Shown: positions 35,554 through 43,647 of the stretch, one piece after another
Layout of the letters: each line of letters opens with the position of its first letter
How positions within the stretch are numbered: position 1 is the first letter of the stretch
Source: Azohydromonas aeria
GTDB lineage: Bacteria; Pseudomonadota; Gammaproteobacteria; Burkholderiales; Burkholderiaceae_C
Direction of reading: 5' to 3'
Length of the DNA: 64,000 nt
Assembly (NCBI RefSeq): GCF_009760915.1
Contig: NZ_VIDQ01000015.1
Coordinates: forward strand, 43,569-107,568
The notes under the pieces: model-generated
What the model saw: the letters and a program-made list of their open reading frames with translations, nothing else
Told to the model about the DNA's origin: nothing
Databases searched by the model: none
Position numbers and translations under genes: made by a program

Positions 35554-38247
35554 ATGGACAAGCATTACCTCACCCCGCTTTTCGCCCCGCGTTCCATCAT
35601 TGCCTTCGTCGGCGACCCCGAGGCGCCCGACACCTGGACCGACCTGGGTCGCTCGCTGCACGCCGCGCTCACGGCCGAGCCCTTCAAGGGCGAGCTGAAG
35701 TTCATGGACATCCGCGGCAGCGCCACGCTGGCGGACCTGGCGCAGGTGCGTGCCGACCTGGCCATCATCGCCCTCACCGGCCCCGATGCCGCCGCGGCGC
35801 TGGAGGTGGCCGGGCGCATGCACTGCCGCTCCGCCATGGTGCTGTCCGGCGGCATCGACGCCGCCACCGCCGCCGAGCTGCACCGCATCGCGCGGCGCGA
35901 GCGCATCCGGCTGCTGGGCCCCAACAGCCTGGGCTTCCAGCGCCCGCACCACAAGCTCAACGCCAGCGCCCTGGGCGTGCAGGCCAAGCCGGGGCCGCTG
36001 GCGCTGGTGTCGCAGTCGGGCTCGCTCACGGCCTCGATGCTGGACTGGGCCGACCGCAACGGCGTGGGCTTCTCCACCGTGGTGTCGCTGGGCCCGCACA
36101 CCTCGCTGGGCATTGCCGAGGTGCTGGACTTCCTGGCCAACGACGCGCAGACGCACTCCATCGTGGTGTACCTGGAGGGCATTGCCGACGCGCGCCGCTT
36201 CATGAGCGCGCTGCGCACGGCGGCCAACGCCAAGCCGGTGGTGGTGCTCAAGTCCGGGCGCAAGTCGGCGGGCAACCTGGCGGCGCAGACGCACAGCAGC
36301 ACCATCGTCGGCAGCGACGAGGTGTTCGACGCCGCGCTGCGCCGCGCCGGCGCGGTGCGGGTGCGCTCCTTCGTCGAGCTGTTCTCCGCGGCCAAGTGCC
36401 TGGCCTCGCGCTACCGCCCGGTGGGCCGGCGCCTGGCCATCGTCACCAACGGCGGCGGCCCGGGCGTGCTGGCCGCCGACTGGATCAGCGAGATCGGGCT
36501 GGACCTGGGCCGGCTCTCGGCCGCCACGCGCGCGGCGCTGGCACCGCAGCTGCTGGCGCATGCCTCGCTGACCGACCTGATCGATCTGGGCGAGACCGCC
36601 AGCCCGGCGCATTTCCGCGCCGCGCTGCAGGCCGCGGACAAGGACCGCGACGTGGACGGCGTGCTCGCCATCTTCTCGCCCAAGGCCGGCACCAACCCGG
36701 ACGACGTGGCCAAGGCGCTGGTGGAGATCAAGCGCTCCATGGCCAAGCCGCTGCTGGCGTGCTGGATGGGCGACGCCTCGGTGGGGCAGGCGCGGGTGCT
36801 GCTCAACGAAGCGGCGATCCCGAGCTTCCGCACGCCCGAGGCCGCGGTGGGCGCCTTCGGCAACATCGCCAGCTTCTATCAGAACCAGATGCTGCTGCAG
36901 CAGACGCCGGCGCCGCTGTCGTCGCTGGCCAAGCCCGACATCGAGGGCGCGCGGCTGGTGATCGAGAGCGTGCTGGCCGAGCGGCGCAAGGTGCTCACCG
37001 AGATGGAGAGCAAGACGCTGCTGTCGGCTTTCCACATCGGCGTGACCGAGACGGTGCTGGCCCGCAGCGCGCACGAGGCCATGATGATCGCCACGCAGAT
37101 GGGCTTCCCCGTGGCGCTGAAGATCGACTCGCCCGACATCACGCACAAGTCCGACGTGCACGGCGTGGCGCTGGGGATCATGACGGCGACGGCCGCGCGC
37201 GACACCTACAACGACATGGTCGAGCGCGTGCGCCGCATGGAGCCGAACGCGCGCATCAACGGCGTGACGGTGCAGAAGATGGCGCGCGCGCGGCGCGGGC
37301 GCGAGATCCACATCGGGCTGATCTCGGACGACCCGTTCGGCCGCGTCATCGTCTTCGGCGGCGGCGGCACGATGGTGGAGCTGATCAACGACCGGGCGAT
37401 GGAGCTGCCGCCGCTCAACCGCTTCCTGGCGCGGCGGCTGATCGAGCGCTCGCGCGTGGCCGAGACGCTGGGCGAGTGGCACGGCGCCGAGGCCGTGGAC
37501 TTCGACGCGCTGGAGCAGGTGCTGCTGCGCGTGTCGGAGATGGTGTGCGCGCTGCCGCAGCTGCGCGAGATGGACATCAACCCGATCATCGTGGACGCCA
37601 GCGGCGCGGTGGCGGTGGACGCGCGCATCGTCATCGACAACGCCCCGGCGCCCGCTGGCGGCGGCCGCGGCCAGAGCTATCCGCACCTGTGCATCTCGCC
37701 CTACCCGGCGCGCTACGAGCAGATCTGGCCGCTGCGCGGCGGCGGCGAATACCTGGTGCGCCCGATCCGCCCGGACGACGCGCAAAAGCTCCAGGACCTG
37801 GTGCACGGTTTGTCGCCCGAGAGCCGGTATTTCCGGTTCGTATCCTCGATGACGGAATTGCCGCCCTCGATGCTGGCGCGGCTGACCATGATCGATTACG
37901 ACCGGGAAATGGCGCTGGTGGCGGTGGTCAAGACCCGCAATGCCAATTCCGACGGGGACATCGTCGAAACCGAGCGCATCATCGGCGTGTCGCGCTACAT
38001 CACCAATCCGGACCAATCCAGCTGCGAGTTCTCGCTGCTGGTGGCCGACGATTTCGGCGGCAAGGGCATCGGCTCGCGCATGATGGAAAGCATCATGGAA
38101 GTGGCGCGGGACAAGGGGCTGGCGGAGATTGACGGGCTGGTGCTGGCGAACAATCCGAACATGCTCAAGCTGATGCGCTCACTCGGGTTCACCGTCAAGG
38201 CGTTCGAGGAGGATCCGGATTTCAAACTGGTGACGCATGTGTTGTGA
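35554..38247 (+). CDS. ADP-forming acyl-CoA synthetase-GNAT fusion (PatZ/YfiQ-like protein acetyltransferase)
   Basis: Encodes 897 residues in three blocks. An N-terminal CoA-binding Rossmann domain (1-130) and a succinyl-CoA-ligase-like domain with H247 in QTHSSTIVGSDEVFD come first. An ATP-grasp domain (about 480-700) contains ALKIDSPDITHKSDVHGVALG and EIHIGLISDDPFGRVIVFGGGG. A C-terminal GNAT domain (about 735-890) contains VADDFGGKGIGSRMM. The order and length match PatZ/Pat lysine acetyltransferases, in which the ligase part is regulatory. H247 may mean that ligase activity is retained. A terminator hairpin follows at 38308. Confidence 0.93.
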   Translation: MDKHYLTPLFAPRSIIAFVGDPEAPDTWTDLGRSLHAALTAEPFKGELKFMDIRGSATLADLAQVRADLAIIALTGPDAAAALEVAGRMHCRSAMVLSGGIDAATAAELHRIARRERIRLLGPNSLGFQRPHHKLNASALGVQAKPGPLALVSQSGSLTASMLDWADRNGVGFSTVVSLGPHTSLGIAEVLDFLANDAQTHSIVVYLEGIADARRFMSALRTAANAKPVVVLKSGRKSAGNLAAQTHSSTIVGSDEVFDAALRRAGAVRVRSFVELFSAAKCLASRYRPVGRRLAIVTNGGGPGVLAADWISEIGLDLGRLSAATRAALAPQLLAHASLTDLIDLGETASPAHFRAALQAADKDRDVDGVLAIFSPKAGTNPDDVAKALVEIKRSMAKPLLACWMGDASVGQARVLLNEAAIPSFRTPEAAVGAFGNIASFYQNQMLLQQTPAPLSSLAKPDIEGARLVIESVLAERRKVLTEMESKTLLSAFHIGVTETVLARSAHEAMMIATQMGFPVALKIDSPDITHKSDVHGVALGIMTATAARDTYNDMVERVRRMEPNARINGVTVQKMARARRGREIHIGLISDDPFGRVIVFGGGGTMVELINDRAMELPPLNRFLARRLIERSRVAETLGEWHGAEAVDFDALEQVLLRVSEMVCALPQLREMDINPIIVDASGAVAVDARIVIDNAPAPAGGGRGQSYPHLCISPYPARYEQIWPLRGGGEYLVRPIRPDDAQKLQDLVHGLSPESRYFRFVSSMTELPPSMLARLTMIDYDREMALVAVVKTRNANSDGDIVETERIIGVSRYITNPDQSSCEFSLLVADDFGGKGIGSRMMESIMEVARDKGLAEIDGLVLANNPNMLKLMRSLGFTVKAFEEDPDFKLVTHVL

Positions 38248-38584
38248 TGACGACAATCCTGCTGTTCAAATAAAAATCAGCAAGAATATTCAATAAGCAG
38301 CAAAAAGCCCGATCGCCGTATGGCGTTCGGGTTTTTCATGAAATGCCAGGAATGTTGGGCCCGAGTATTACCGTCAGCGAAAACAATTTGCCTTCTTTCA
38401 AGCCGAAAGTCCCGATTCCTGCTTCCCGCCCATTCCGGCTTGACGCGAGGCCCGCTTCAAGCGTATTCCTGATGCAGCGCGAGCCACTGCACCGCAAAAG
38501 CGCAAGGCAGTCGCCCGGCGCCCTTTGGCGCTGACTTTGCCGGCCATCGGCATTACATTTCCAAGCTGCAACGCACCCCATTCG
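38248..38584. other. Intergenic region, 337 bp
   Basis: Holds the terminator at 38308-38336. A 63-codon plus-strand frame (38343-38534) has no ribosome site and no family resemblance. Base composition shifts here from very GC-rich to more balanced. Confidence 0.6.
38308..38336 (+). terminator. Rho-independent terminator
   Basis: CCCGATCGCC (38308-38317) pairs with GGCGTTCGGG (38322-38331), one mismatch, loop GTAT, followed by TTTTT (38332-38336) and preceded by AAAAAG. It lies 60 bp after the PatZ-like gene. Confidence 0.9.
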
Positions 38585-39133
38585 ATGAGCACGAGCATGT
38601 TCAGATTGCTGACTTTCCTGCAGATAGGCCTGTTGATGGCGGCAGGCACCGCCCACGCCTGGAAGCCGGAAATTGGAGAAGCACCCGCCAATCCAGGCAA
38701 CGTCGAATACACCGACGGAACGAAGGTTTCGCTGGAGAAACTGCGCGGCCATCCCACGGTTCTCTACTTCGGTGGCGATTGGTGCGAGCCTTGCCGTACG
38801 CGCGGCTATCCCGCCATCAAGGCGGCACATCAAAAATACAAAGCGCAGGGCCTGCAATTCGTGTTCTTTTCGATGGACGACAATGCCTTGCGCGAGCACA
38901 AGGCGCAGGAAGCCGCAACCACCGGCATTCCGATTGCAATGCCTGCGCTAGACACCTGCCCGCCCCGATCCTGCCCCTTCGGCGTGAAGGATCTCGTTGA
39001 TTTCGGGAGAATCTATAAATTCCCTACGGCCATCATCCTCGACTCCAAGGGCATCGTGAGATCGAAGCTCGAAACCGGACGCGGCGTCGAATCCGGCATC
39101 GATGCCGCCATATCGAACGTCTTGAATCACTGA
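38585..39133 (+). CDS. Periplasmic thioredoxin-like (TlpA/redoxin) protein
   Basis: Encodes 182 residues. A signal peptide ends near AHA (residue 25). The thioredoxin fold has the active site WCEPC (C67, C70) in YFGGDWCEPCRTRG, then FVFFSMDDN and the cis-proline region YKFPTAIILDSKG. It should carry out thiol-disulfide exchange in the periplasm. An extra cysteine pair (TCPPRSCPFG, about residues 122-128) lies between the core strands, which is unusual. No clear Shine-Dalgarno precedes ATG 38585; ATG 38597 is an alternative. Codon use is less GC-biased than in neighbouring genes. It is a stand-alone gene. Confidence 0.85.
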   Translation: MSTSMFRLLTFLQIGLLMAAGTAHAWKPEIGEAPANPGNVEYTDGTKVSLEKLRGHPTVLYFGGDWCEPCRTRGYPAIKAAHQKYKAQGLQFVFFSMDDNALREHKAQEAATTGIPIAMPALDTCPPRSCPFGVKDLVDFGRIYKFPTAIILDSKGIVRSKLETGRGVESGIDAAISNVLNH

Positions 39134-39155
39134 GGCGACCCACAGTTTTTTCAAG

Positions 39156-39216
39156 CGCGGAGGGGGTCAGCGAGCGCGGAGGCGGTCAGTTCTTGCCTTT
39201 TGCCCCCTCTTGTTAC
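39156..39216. repeat. GGGGTCAG/TTGTTACC end motif, copy 1
   Basis: AGCGCGGAGGGGGTCAG is immediately repeated as AGCGCGGAGGCGGTCAG, then TTCTTGCCTTTTGCCCCC and TTGTTACC. The same order, GGGGGTCAG then TTGTTACC, recurs at about 40110-40152. Confidence 0.5.
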
Positions 39217-39333
39217 CACCTGCCTCAAGCAAAACTCATCCCGGGGTGGACGAAAGGCAAAAGGCGAGAATCTTCGAGCGCGCCTCTTTGTATTTAACCC
39301 ATCCTATCCCGCCTGACAGGCCGAAGAAGAAAT

Positions 39334-39361
39334 GTCGTCATGCCCGCGCAGGCCGGGAACC
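39334..39361. repeat. REP-like unit 1
   Basis: GTCGTCATGCCCGCGCAGGCCGGGAACC is a degenerate member of the GTCATTCCCGC...GCGGGAATCC repeat family, with a short CCCG/CGGG stem. Length shown is about 28 bp; only the core is conserved. Confidence 0.55.
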
Positions 39362-39457
39362 AAGCGGACCCAAGGCAGCCAGCAGCCGGTCGGTTGGCTT
39401 ATCAACATTCAAGGCCCGGTAGGCGCTGCACGTCAGCTGGCGGCTGGCTTGGGGACC

Positions 39458-39488
39458 GTCTGGATTCCCGCCTTCGTGGGAATGACGG
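39458..39488. repeat. REP-like unit 2
   Basis: ATTCCCGC and GTGGGAAT form an 8-bp stem (one G-T pair) around CTTC, flanked by GTCTGG and GACGG. Confidence 0.7.
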
Positions 39489-39633
39489 AGCGGGGTGCGG
39501 ACCGCCCGTGCCCATGGGCCACCAGCCACTCCCCGTTTCCCCTGGATAGCGGCGCGAGAATGCGGACATTCAATTTCATGCCGGCTGCCAGACCGGCCCC
39601 TAGGGTCCGGATCCAACGCCGCTGCATGAATCC

Positions 39634-39651
39634 GCCGTCCTGTCGGACGGC
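39634..39651. repeat. Small perfect hairpin
   Basis: GCCGTCC (39634-39640) pairs with GGACGGC (39645-39651) around TGTC. It precedes unit 3 by 9 bp. Confidence 0.5.
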
Positions 39652-39660
39652 CAAAATTGG

Positions 39661-39680
39661 ATGCCCGCGTCCGCGGGCAT
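39661..39680. repeat. REP-like unit 3
   Basis: A perfect 9-bp stem, ATGCCCGCG (39661-39669) with CGCGGGCAT (39672-39680), is followed by GACGATG. Confidence 0.75.
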
Positions 39681-39794
39681 GACGATGTTTCCTCTTACGG
39701 CCTGCATCGCCGCTCGCGCGGGAAGTTTTCCAAAACACCGGATCAAAACCTGCTGCATGGCCGTGACGCCCCCACGCGCCAGTAAAATGGCGTC

Positions 39795-39820
39795 GTCATT
39801 CCGGCGCAAGCCGGAATCCG
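39795..39820. repeat. REP-like unit 4
   Basis: A perfect 8-bp stem, ATTCCGGC (39798-39805) with GCCGGAAT (39810-39817), encloses GCAA, flanked by GTC and CC. Confidence 0.75.
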
Positions 39821-39890
39821 CGAATGCCGCGATGCTTCACCGGGCAGTGCTGTCACATGCCGATGCCCACCATGCCGCCACAGCAGCACG

Positions 39891-39921
39891 CGTGGATTCC
39901 CGCTCACGCCGGCATGACCGG
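39891..39921. repeat. REP-like unit 5 (degenerate)
   Basis: GTGGATTCCCGCTCACGCC followed by GGCATGACCGG resembles the family consensus with mismatches in the stem. Confidence 0.55.
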
Positions 39922-40106
39922 TCCGGGTGCGAATCATCGTGGCCTCCTCGATGTCGGAAGCCTTCTGCTTCGGGCACTTCGGCAAGATTCAGCTCAACAA
40001 AATTGCTGAAGAAAACTCAACACTTGATGTTTTCTTCCGCCAACCCATGAAAACCAAGCCTTTAACTCCAGTATTCAAAACATTCTGTAACCACATTACC
40101 ATCCAT

Positions 40107-40155
40107 TCAGGGGGTCAGCCGTCGCATATTTACCCGAACGATATTTGTTACCCCC
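40107..40155. repeat. GGGGTCAG/TTGTTACC end motif, copy 2
   Basis: TCAGGGGGTCAGCC is followed within about 30 bp by ATTTGTTACCCCCAG. The layout mirrors the motif at 39156-39216; together they bracket the repeat-rich segment. Confidence 0.45.
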
Positions 40156-40246
40156 AGCTCCCGATATGCTCCGCGCCGGACTTCAAGCCGGCGCTTTCGG
40201 CTTGAAGCTCCCTGACACCCATATCATTTTCGGGAGCATGAAAACC

Positions 40247-40792
40247 ATGTCGATCCAACGCTTTGCCGCGTGTTTCGCAACCGTCGCGGCTTTGGCCGCC
40301 CCTTGGTCCGCGGCGCAGGCCCAGAATATGGTGCCTTTCCAGGCCCAGGCCTCGCTGACCGAATTCCTGAATCCCTTGCCCAACAACGGCTGCGAAAGCG
40401 AGGCCCCCGCCGGCGGCAGCGCCGCGATAGGCATCAATTCAGGCGCCGGCCTGGGCAATCTCATCGGCAAGTTCACCTTCAAGGCCGTGGATTGCGTCAC
40501 GTCGCGCAGTGCCTTTTTCCAGCCGCCTTTCACCTTCAAGAGCCGCGAATTCTTGATCACCACCGAGTCCGGCGAGCATCTTTGGGGCAGCTACCAGGGC
40601 TCGGGCTCACCGGAAATCATCGGCTCGGCAACGGTGCTGAAACTGTCGGGCACCTTCAACATCACGGGCGGCTCCGGGCGCTTCGCGGGCGTGCGTGGCA
40701 AGGGCGAGCTGGAGGTGCTGGAAGACATCACCAACCCCGTGCCGGCCACCGGCTTCGTGAGCTTCTCGGGGCGCATTTCCCAGCCGCGTTGA
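40247..40792 (+). CDS. Secreted protein, allene-oxide-cyclase/dirigent barrel-like
   Basis: Encodes 181 residues from ATG 40247, which is 10 nt from GGGAG; ATG 40238 (184 residues) is too close to that site. The signal peptide MSIQRFAACFATVAALAAPW ends at AQA. The mature part is beta-rich and ends with LKLSGTFNITGGSGRFAGV then RGKGELEV, the loop pattern seen in AOC/dirigent-type barrels. Two cysteines (NNGCESE and VDCVTS) may form a disulfide. No enzymatic residues can be named, and the gene is isolated. Identification of the fold is a pattern-level inference. Confidence 0.7.
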   Translation: MSIQRFAACFATVAALAAPWSAAQAQNMVPFQAQASLTEFLNPLPNNGCESEAPAGGSAAIGINSGAGLGNLIGKFTFKAVDCVTSRSAFFQPPFTFKSREFLITTESGEHLWGSYQGSGSPEIIGSATVLKLSGTFNITGGSGRFAGVRGKGELEVLEDITNPVPATGFVSFSGRISQPR

Positions 40793-40805
40793 TCGGGCAT
40801 TGAGC

Positions 40806-40825
40806 GGGCCGGCAGGCGCCGGCCC
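40806..40825. terminator. Hairpin after the barrel-like gene
   Basis: A perfect 8-bp stem, GGGCCGGC with GCCGGCCC, encloses AGGC. No T-run follows; the adjacent hairpin at 40837 is the better terminator. Confidence 0.4.
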
Positions 40826-40836
40826 CTCCGCACGGG

Positions 40837-40859
40837 ACGGCCGCCTGCGCGGCCGTTTT
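40837..40859 (+). terminator. Rho-independent terminator
   Basis: A perfect 8-bp stem, ACGGCCGC (40837-40844) with GCGGCCGT (40849-40856), loop CTGC, continues into TTTT (40856-40859). It ends the barrel-like gene and argues for an antiporter start downstream of it. Confidence 0.82.
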
Positions 40860-40898
40860 CCGTTCGGGCCCGGTGCGGGCCGCAGGCCGCAATTCGGC

Positions 40899-42257
40899 AT
40901 GCCCATTGCCTTGCCCAGGCTGCCGCTGCCGCCCCGGCAGACCGCCGCCCCGCCGGGCGCCCCGGCCTCCGCCTCCAGGAGCCGCCCCTTGTTCGCCACC
41001 TGGTGCCTGCTCATCGGCACGCTGCTGGTCGTGATGGGCCTGTCGGGCTCGCTGCTCAAGCGGCTGCCCATCAACGCGGCGATGCTGTACCTGGCCGTGG
41101 GCTACCTGTTGGGGCCGCAGGCGCTGGGCTTCGTCCAGCTCGACTTCGTGCGCGACGCCCAGCTCATCGAGCGGGTCACGGAGGTGGCGGTGCTGGTGTC
41201 GCTGTTCGCCGTGGGCTTGCGGCTGCGCGTGCACCTCACCGACCGGCTCTGGCGCGCACCCGTGCTGCTGGCCAGCGTCGCCATGCTGCTGACCATCGCC
41301 GCCATCACGGCGCTGGGCTTCTGGGGCCTGGGCCTGTCGCTGGGCGCCGCGGTGCTGCTGGGCGCGGTGCTGGCGCCGACCGACCCGGTGCTGGCCTCGG
41401 AGGTGCAGGTCGAGGAGGTCGGCGACCGTGACCGGCTGCGCTTCAGCCTCACCGCCGAGGGCGGGCTCAACGACGGCACGGCCTTCCCCTTCGTGATGCT
41501 GGCGCTGGGGCTGCTGGGCCTGCACGAGCTGGGCGAGCACGGCTGGCGCTGGTGGACGGTGGACGTGGCCTGGGCCATCGCCGGCGGGCTGCTGCTGGGC
41601 TGGTTCATGGGCACCGGCTTCGCGCGCCTGGTGCTGTGGATGCGCCGCGAGTGCCTGCAGGCCATCGGCATGGAGAACTTCCTGGCGCTGGGCCTCATCG
41701 CGCTGGCCTACGGCGTGGCGCTCAAGCTCCACGCCTACGGCTTCCTGGCCGTGTTCGCCGCCGGGCTGGCGATGCGCCACGTCGAGCACGTGGACCACCC
41801 GGCCCAGCCGGCCGACGAGGAGGCAGCCGTCGAGCCCGGCGAGCAGCCCTACATCGCGCCGGCGGCGCTGGAGTTCGCGCTCGACCTGGAGAAGCTCGTG
41901 GAGCTGACCGTCATGCTCCTCATCGGCAGCCTGCTCAATGCCGCCATGCTGGGCTGGCACAGCCTGGGCGTGGCGGCGGTGCTGCTGCTGGTGGCGCGGC
42001 CCGCGGCGGTGTGGCTGAGCACGTGGCACCTGCCCTGGAGCCGGCTGCAGCGGGTGCTGGCCTGCTGGTTCGGCGTGCGCGGCGTGGGCTCGCTCTACTA
42101 CCTGGCCTACGCCGAGTCGCACGGCGCCTTCACGGCCGAGACCCGCCTCGTCGGCGAGGCGGTGCTGGTCACCATCGCGCTGTCGGTGCTGCTGCACGGC
42201 TCCACGGCCACGCCGGCGATGGCGCTGTATCAGCGGCGGCTGCGGCACTCGGGTTGA
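40899..42257 (+). CDS. CPA1-type cation:proton antiporter (NhaP-like)
   Basis: Encodes 452 residues from ATG 40899; TTG 40988 is an alternative that begins directly at the first membrane helix (FATWCLLIGTLLVVMGLSGS). About 12 hydrophobic segments are visible. The ion-site motifs APTDPVLASEVQV and the GGLNDGTAFPFVML stretch with the conserved ND pair match sodium/potassium-proton exchangers of the inner membrane. A loop with EEAAVEPGEQP separates helices near residue 310. No regulatory cytoplasmic domain follows. A terminator sits just upstream, so it has its own promoter. The ion is not determined. Confidence 0.9.
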   Translation: MPIALPRLPLPPRQTAAPPGAPASASRSRPLFATWCLLIGTLLVVMGLSGSLLKRLPINAAMLYLAVGYLLGPQALGFVQLDFVRDAQLIERVTEVAVLVSLFAVGLRLRVHLTDRLWRAPVLLASVAMLLTIAAITALGFWGLGLSLGAAVLLGAVLAPTDPVLASEVQVEEVGDRDRLRFSLTAEGGLNDGTAFPFVMLALGLLGLHELGEHGWRWWTVDVAWAIAGGLLLGWFMGTGFARLVLWMRRECLQAIGMENFLALGLIALAYGVALKLHAYGFLAVFAAGLAMRHVEHVDHPAQPADEEAAVEPGEQPYIAPAALEFALDLEKLVELTVMLLIGSLLNAAMLGWHSLGVAAVLLLVARPAAVWLSTWHLPWSRLQRVLACWFGVRGVGSLYYLAYAESHGAFTAETRLVGEAVLVTIALSVLLHGSTATPAMALYQRRLRHSG

Positions 42258-42313
42258 GCGCCACGCGCTGGCCGCTTCCGCAGAGAACGCGCTGGACGAA
42301 ATCGGGCACTGCC

Positions 42314-42341
42314 TTGGTATAACAACCGTTAGAACCACCAA
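42314..42341. promoter_or_regulatory. Operator/promoter of the toxin-antitoxin pair
   Basis: Nested inverted repeats, TTGGT (42314-42318) with ACCAA (42337-42341) and TAAC (42320-42323) with GTTA (42328-42331), lie just ahead of AAGGAG and the antitoxin ATG. TATAAC (42318-42323) could be a -10 box. The arrangement fits autoregulation by an AbrB-type antitoxin. Confidence 0.55.
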
Positions 42342-42350
42342 GGAGATCTC

Positions 42351-42575
42351 ATGACGGCCTTGAAGCTCACCCAGATCGGCAACTCCGTCGGCGTCATCCT
42401 GCCCAAGGAAGTGCTCGCCAAACTGAAACTGGAGAAGGGCGACACGGTGTTCGTCACCGATGCGGCCAACGGCGTGCTGCTCACGCCCTACGACCCGGCG
42501 CTCGACGAGCAGCTCAAGCTTGGGCGCGAATTCATGCGCGAGTTCCGCGACACCTTCCACCAGCTCGCCAAGTGA
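42351..42575 (+). CDS. AbrB/MazE/SpoVT-family antitoxin
   Basis: Encodes 74 residues. The swapped-hairpin DNA-binding fold is clear: LTQIGNSVGVILPKEVLAKL followed by KGDTVFVTD. The C-terminal tail (DEQLKLGREFMREFRDTFHQ) would wrap and neutralise the toxin. Start ATG 42351 follows AAGGAGATCTC, and the stop overlaps the toxin start by 4 nt (GTGA). It should repress its own promoter at the inverted repeats upstream. Confidence 0.9.
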   Translation: MTALKLTQIGNSVGVILPKEVLAKLKLEKGDTVFVTDAANGVLLTPYDPALDEQLKLGREFMREFRDTFHQLAK

Positions 42576-42967
42576 GCGGCTGGCGCTGGGTCAGCCGCAA
42601 GGCGCTGGAACTGCTGCACGACGAGAGTCTGGCCGAGCACGGCGGCGCGCCGGGGCTGCGCGACGAAGGCCTGCTGGAGTCCGCCCTGGCCCGGCCGCAA
42701 CACTTGGCGGCCTACGGGCAGCCCGAGCCGGACCTGGCCGCGCTGGCCGCGGCCTACGGCAGCGGGCTGGCACAGAACCATCCTTTCGTGGACGGCAACA
42801 AGCGCGTGGCTTTCCTGGCCATCGGCCTGTTCCTGCTGCTTAACGGGCACCGGCTAGTGGCCACGCAGGCCGAAGCGACGCTGACCATGTTTGCCGTGGC
42901 CGCCGGCGACATTGACGAACCCACCCTGGCGGCTTGGCTGCGCAACCATGTCCAGCCGCGCCACTGA
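42572..42967 (+). CDS. Death-on-curing (Doc) family toxin
   Basis: Encodes 131 residues from GTG 42572. The Fic/Doc catalytic loop HPFVDGNKR (H70 first) is intact. The N-terminal helix region with HGGAPGLRDEGLLESALARP is typical of chromosomal Doc proteins. Doc phosphorylates elongation factor Tu and stops translation. The 4-nt overlap with an AbrB-type antitoxin gives the second most common Doc partner besides Phd. Probably a functional type II module. Confidence 0.92.
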   Translation: MSGWRWVSRKALELLHDESLAEHGGAPGLRDEGLLESALARPQHLAAYGQPEPDLAALAAAYGSGLAQNHPFVDGNKRVAFLAIGLFLLLNGHRLVATQAEATLTMFAVAAGDIDEPTLAAWLRNHVQPRH

Positions 42968-42991
42968 TTCCCAACCGAAGGAGGACCCGCC

Positions 42992-43630
42992 ATGTTGAAA
43001 CTCGTCGGCATGCTCGACTCGCCCTACGTCCGCCGCGTCGCGGTGTCGCTGCAGATGCTGGGACTGCGCTTCGAGCATCGGGCGCTGTCCGTCTTCCGTC
43101 ACTTCGACGAGTTCAGCCAGCTCAACCCGGTCGTGCGCGTGCCCACGCTGGTGAGCGAGGACGGCGTCGTGCTGATGGACTCCACGCTGATCCTGGACTA
43201 TGCCGAGCGGCTGGCGCGCCCGCGCAGCCTCATGCCGGCCGACCCGCTGGAATGGCAGCACGCGCTGCACGCCCTGGGCCTGGCGCTGGCCGCCGGCGAC
43301 AAGAGCGTGGCCCTGTTCTACGAGCGCAACCTGCGCCCGGCCGAGAAGCAGCACGCGCCCTGGGCGCAGCGCATCGAGGGCCAGGTGCGCGCCGCCTACG
43401 CCGCGCTGGAGGCCGACTTGCAGCGCCGCCCGCCGCGGCTCGACGGCGACACGCTGGCGCAGCCCGCGCTCAGCGCCGCCGTGTTCTGGAACTTCACGCA
43501 GCGCGCGCTGCCTGGTCTGGTGGGCGAGGCGGACTGCCCGGCGCTGGCGGCGCTGTCTGCCCATGCCGAGAGCCTGCCCGCCTTCCGCGCCGCGCCGCAT
43601 GGCGAGACCGCGATGCAGGCGGTTTCCTGA
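42992..43630 (+). CDS. Glutathione S-transferase family protein
   Basis: Encodes 212 residues. The thioredoxin-like N-terminal domain starts LKLVGMLDSPYVRRVAVSLQ (S10 is the likely glutathione-activating residue), with the cis-proline VRVPTL and glutathione-contacting MDSTLILDY. A helical C-terminal domain follows. The start is ATG 42992 behind AAGGAGGACCCGCC. It lies 24 bp after the Doc gene and 17 bp before a methyltransferase on the same strand; the three may be co-transcribed, but no functional link is evident. Confidence 0.92.
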   Translation: MLKLVGMLDSPYVRRVAVSLQMLGLRFEHRALSVFRHFDEFSQLNPVVRVPTLVSEDGVVLMDSTLILDYAERLARPRSLMPADPLEWQHALHALGLALAAGDKSVALFYERNLRPAEKQHAPWAQRIEGQVRAAYAALEADLQRRPPRLDGDTLAQPALSAAVFWNFTQRALPGLVGEADCPALAALSAHAESLPAFRAAPHGETAMQAVS

Positions 43631-43647
43631 ACAACCGACTTCTGCCC

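Larger units (their letters stand above)
39134..40246. other. Gene-poor, repeat-rich region, about 1.1 kb
   Basis: No credible gene was found. The short frames here are read-through of palindromic repeats. It contains five REP-like palindromes between 39334 and 39920 and two related GGGGGTCAG ... TTGTTACC motifs at its two ends (listed separately). Confidence 0.7.

Noticed and set aside
35464..38016. Long minus-strand frame (850 codons) opposite the PatZ-like gene, and similar long antisense frames elsewhere (for example 29877-32348 beyond rmuC, 53893-55683, 57121-58839)
   Set aside because: In very GC-rich DNA stop codons are rare in the opposite frames. These translations are His/Arg/Gly-rich, match no family and lie over genes with full motif sets.
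38343..38534. 63-codon plus-strand frame after the terminator
   Set aside because: No ribosome site, no conserved pattern, and it starts within 10 bp of a terminator.
39134..40246. Insertion sequence or CRISPR array in the repeat-rich gap
   Set aside because: No transposase frame and no regular repeat-spacer pattern; the palindromes vary in spacing and sequence.
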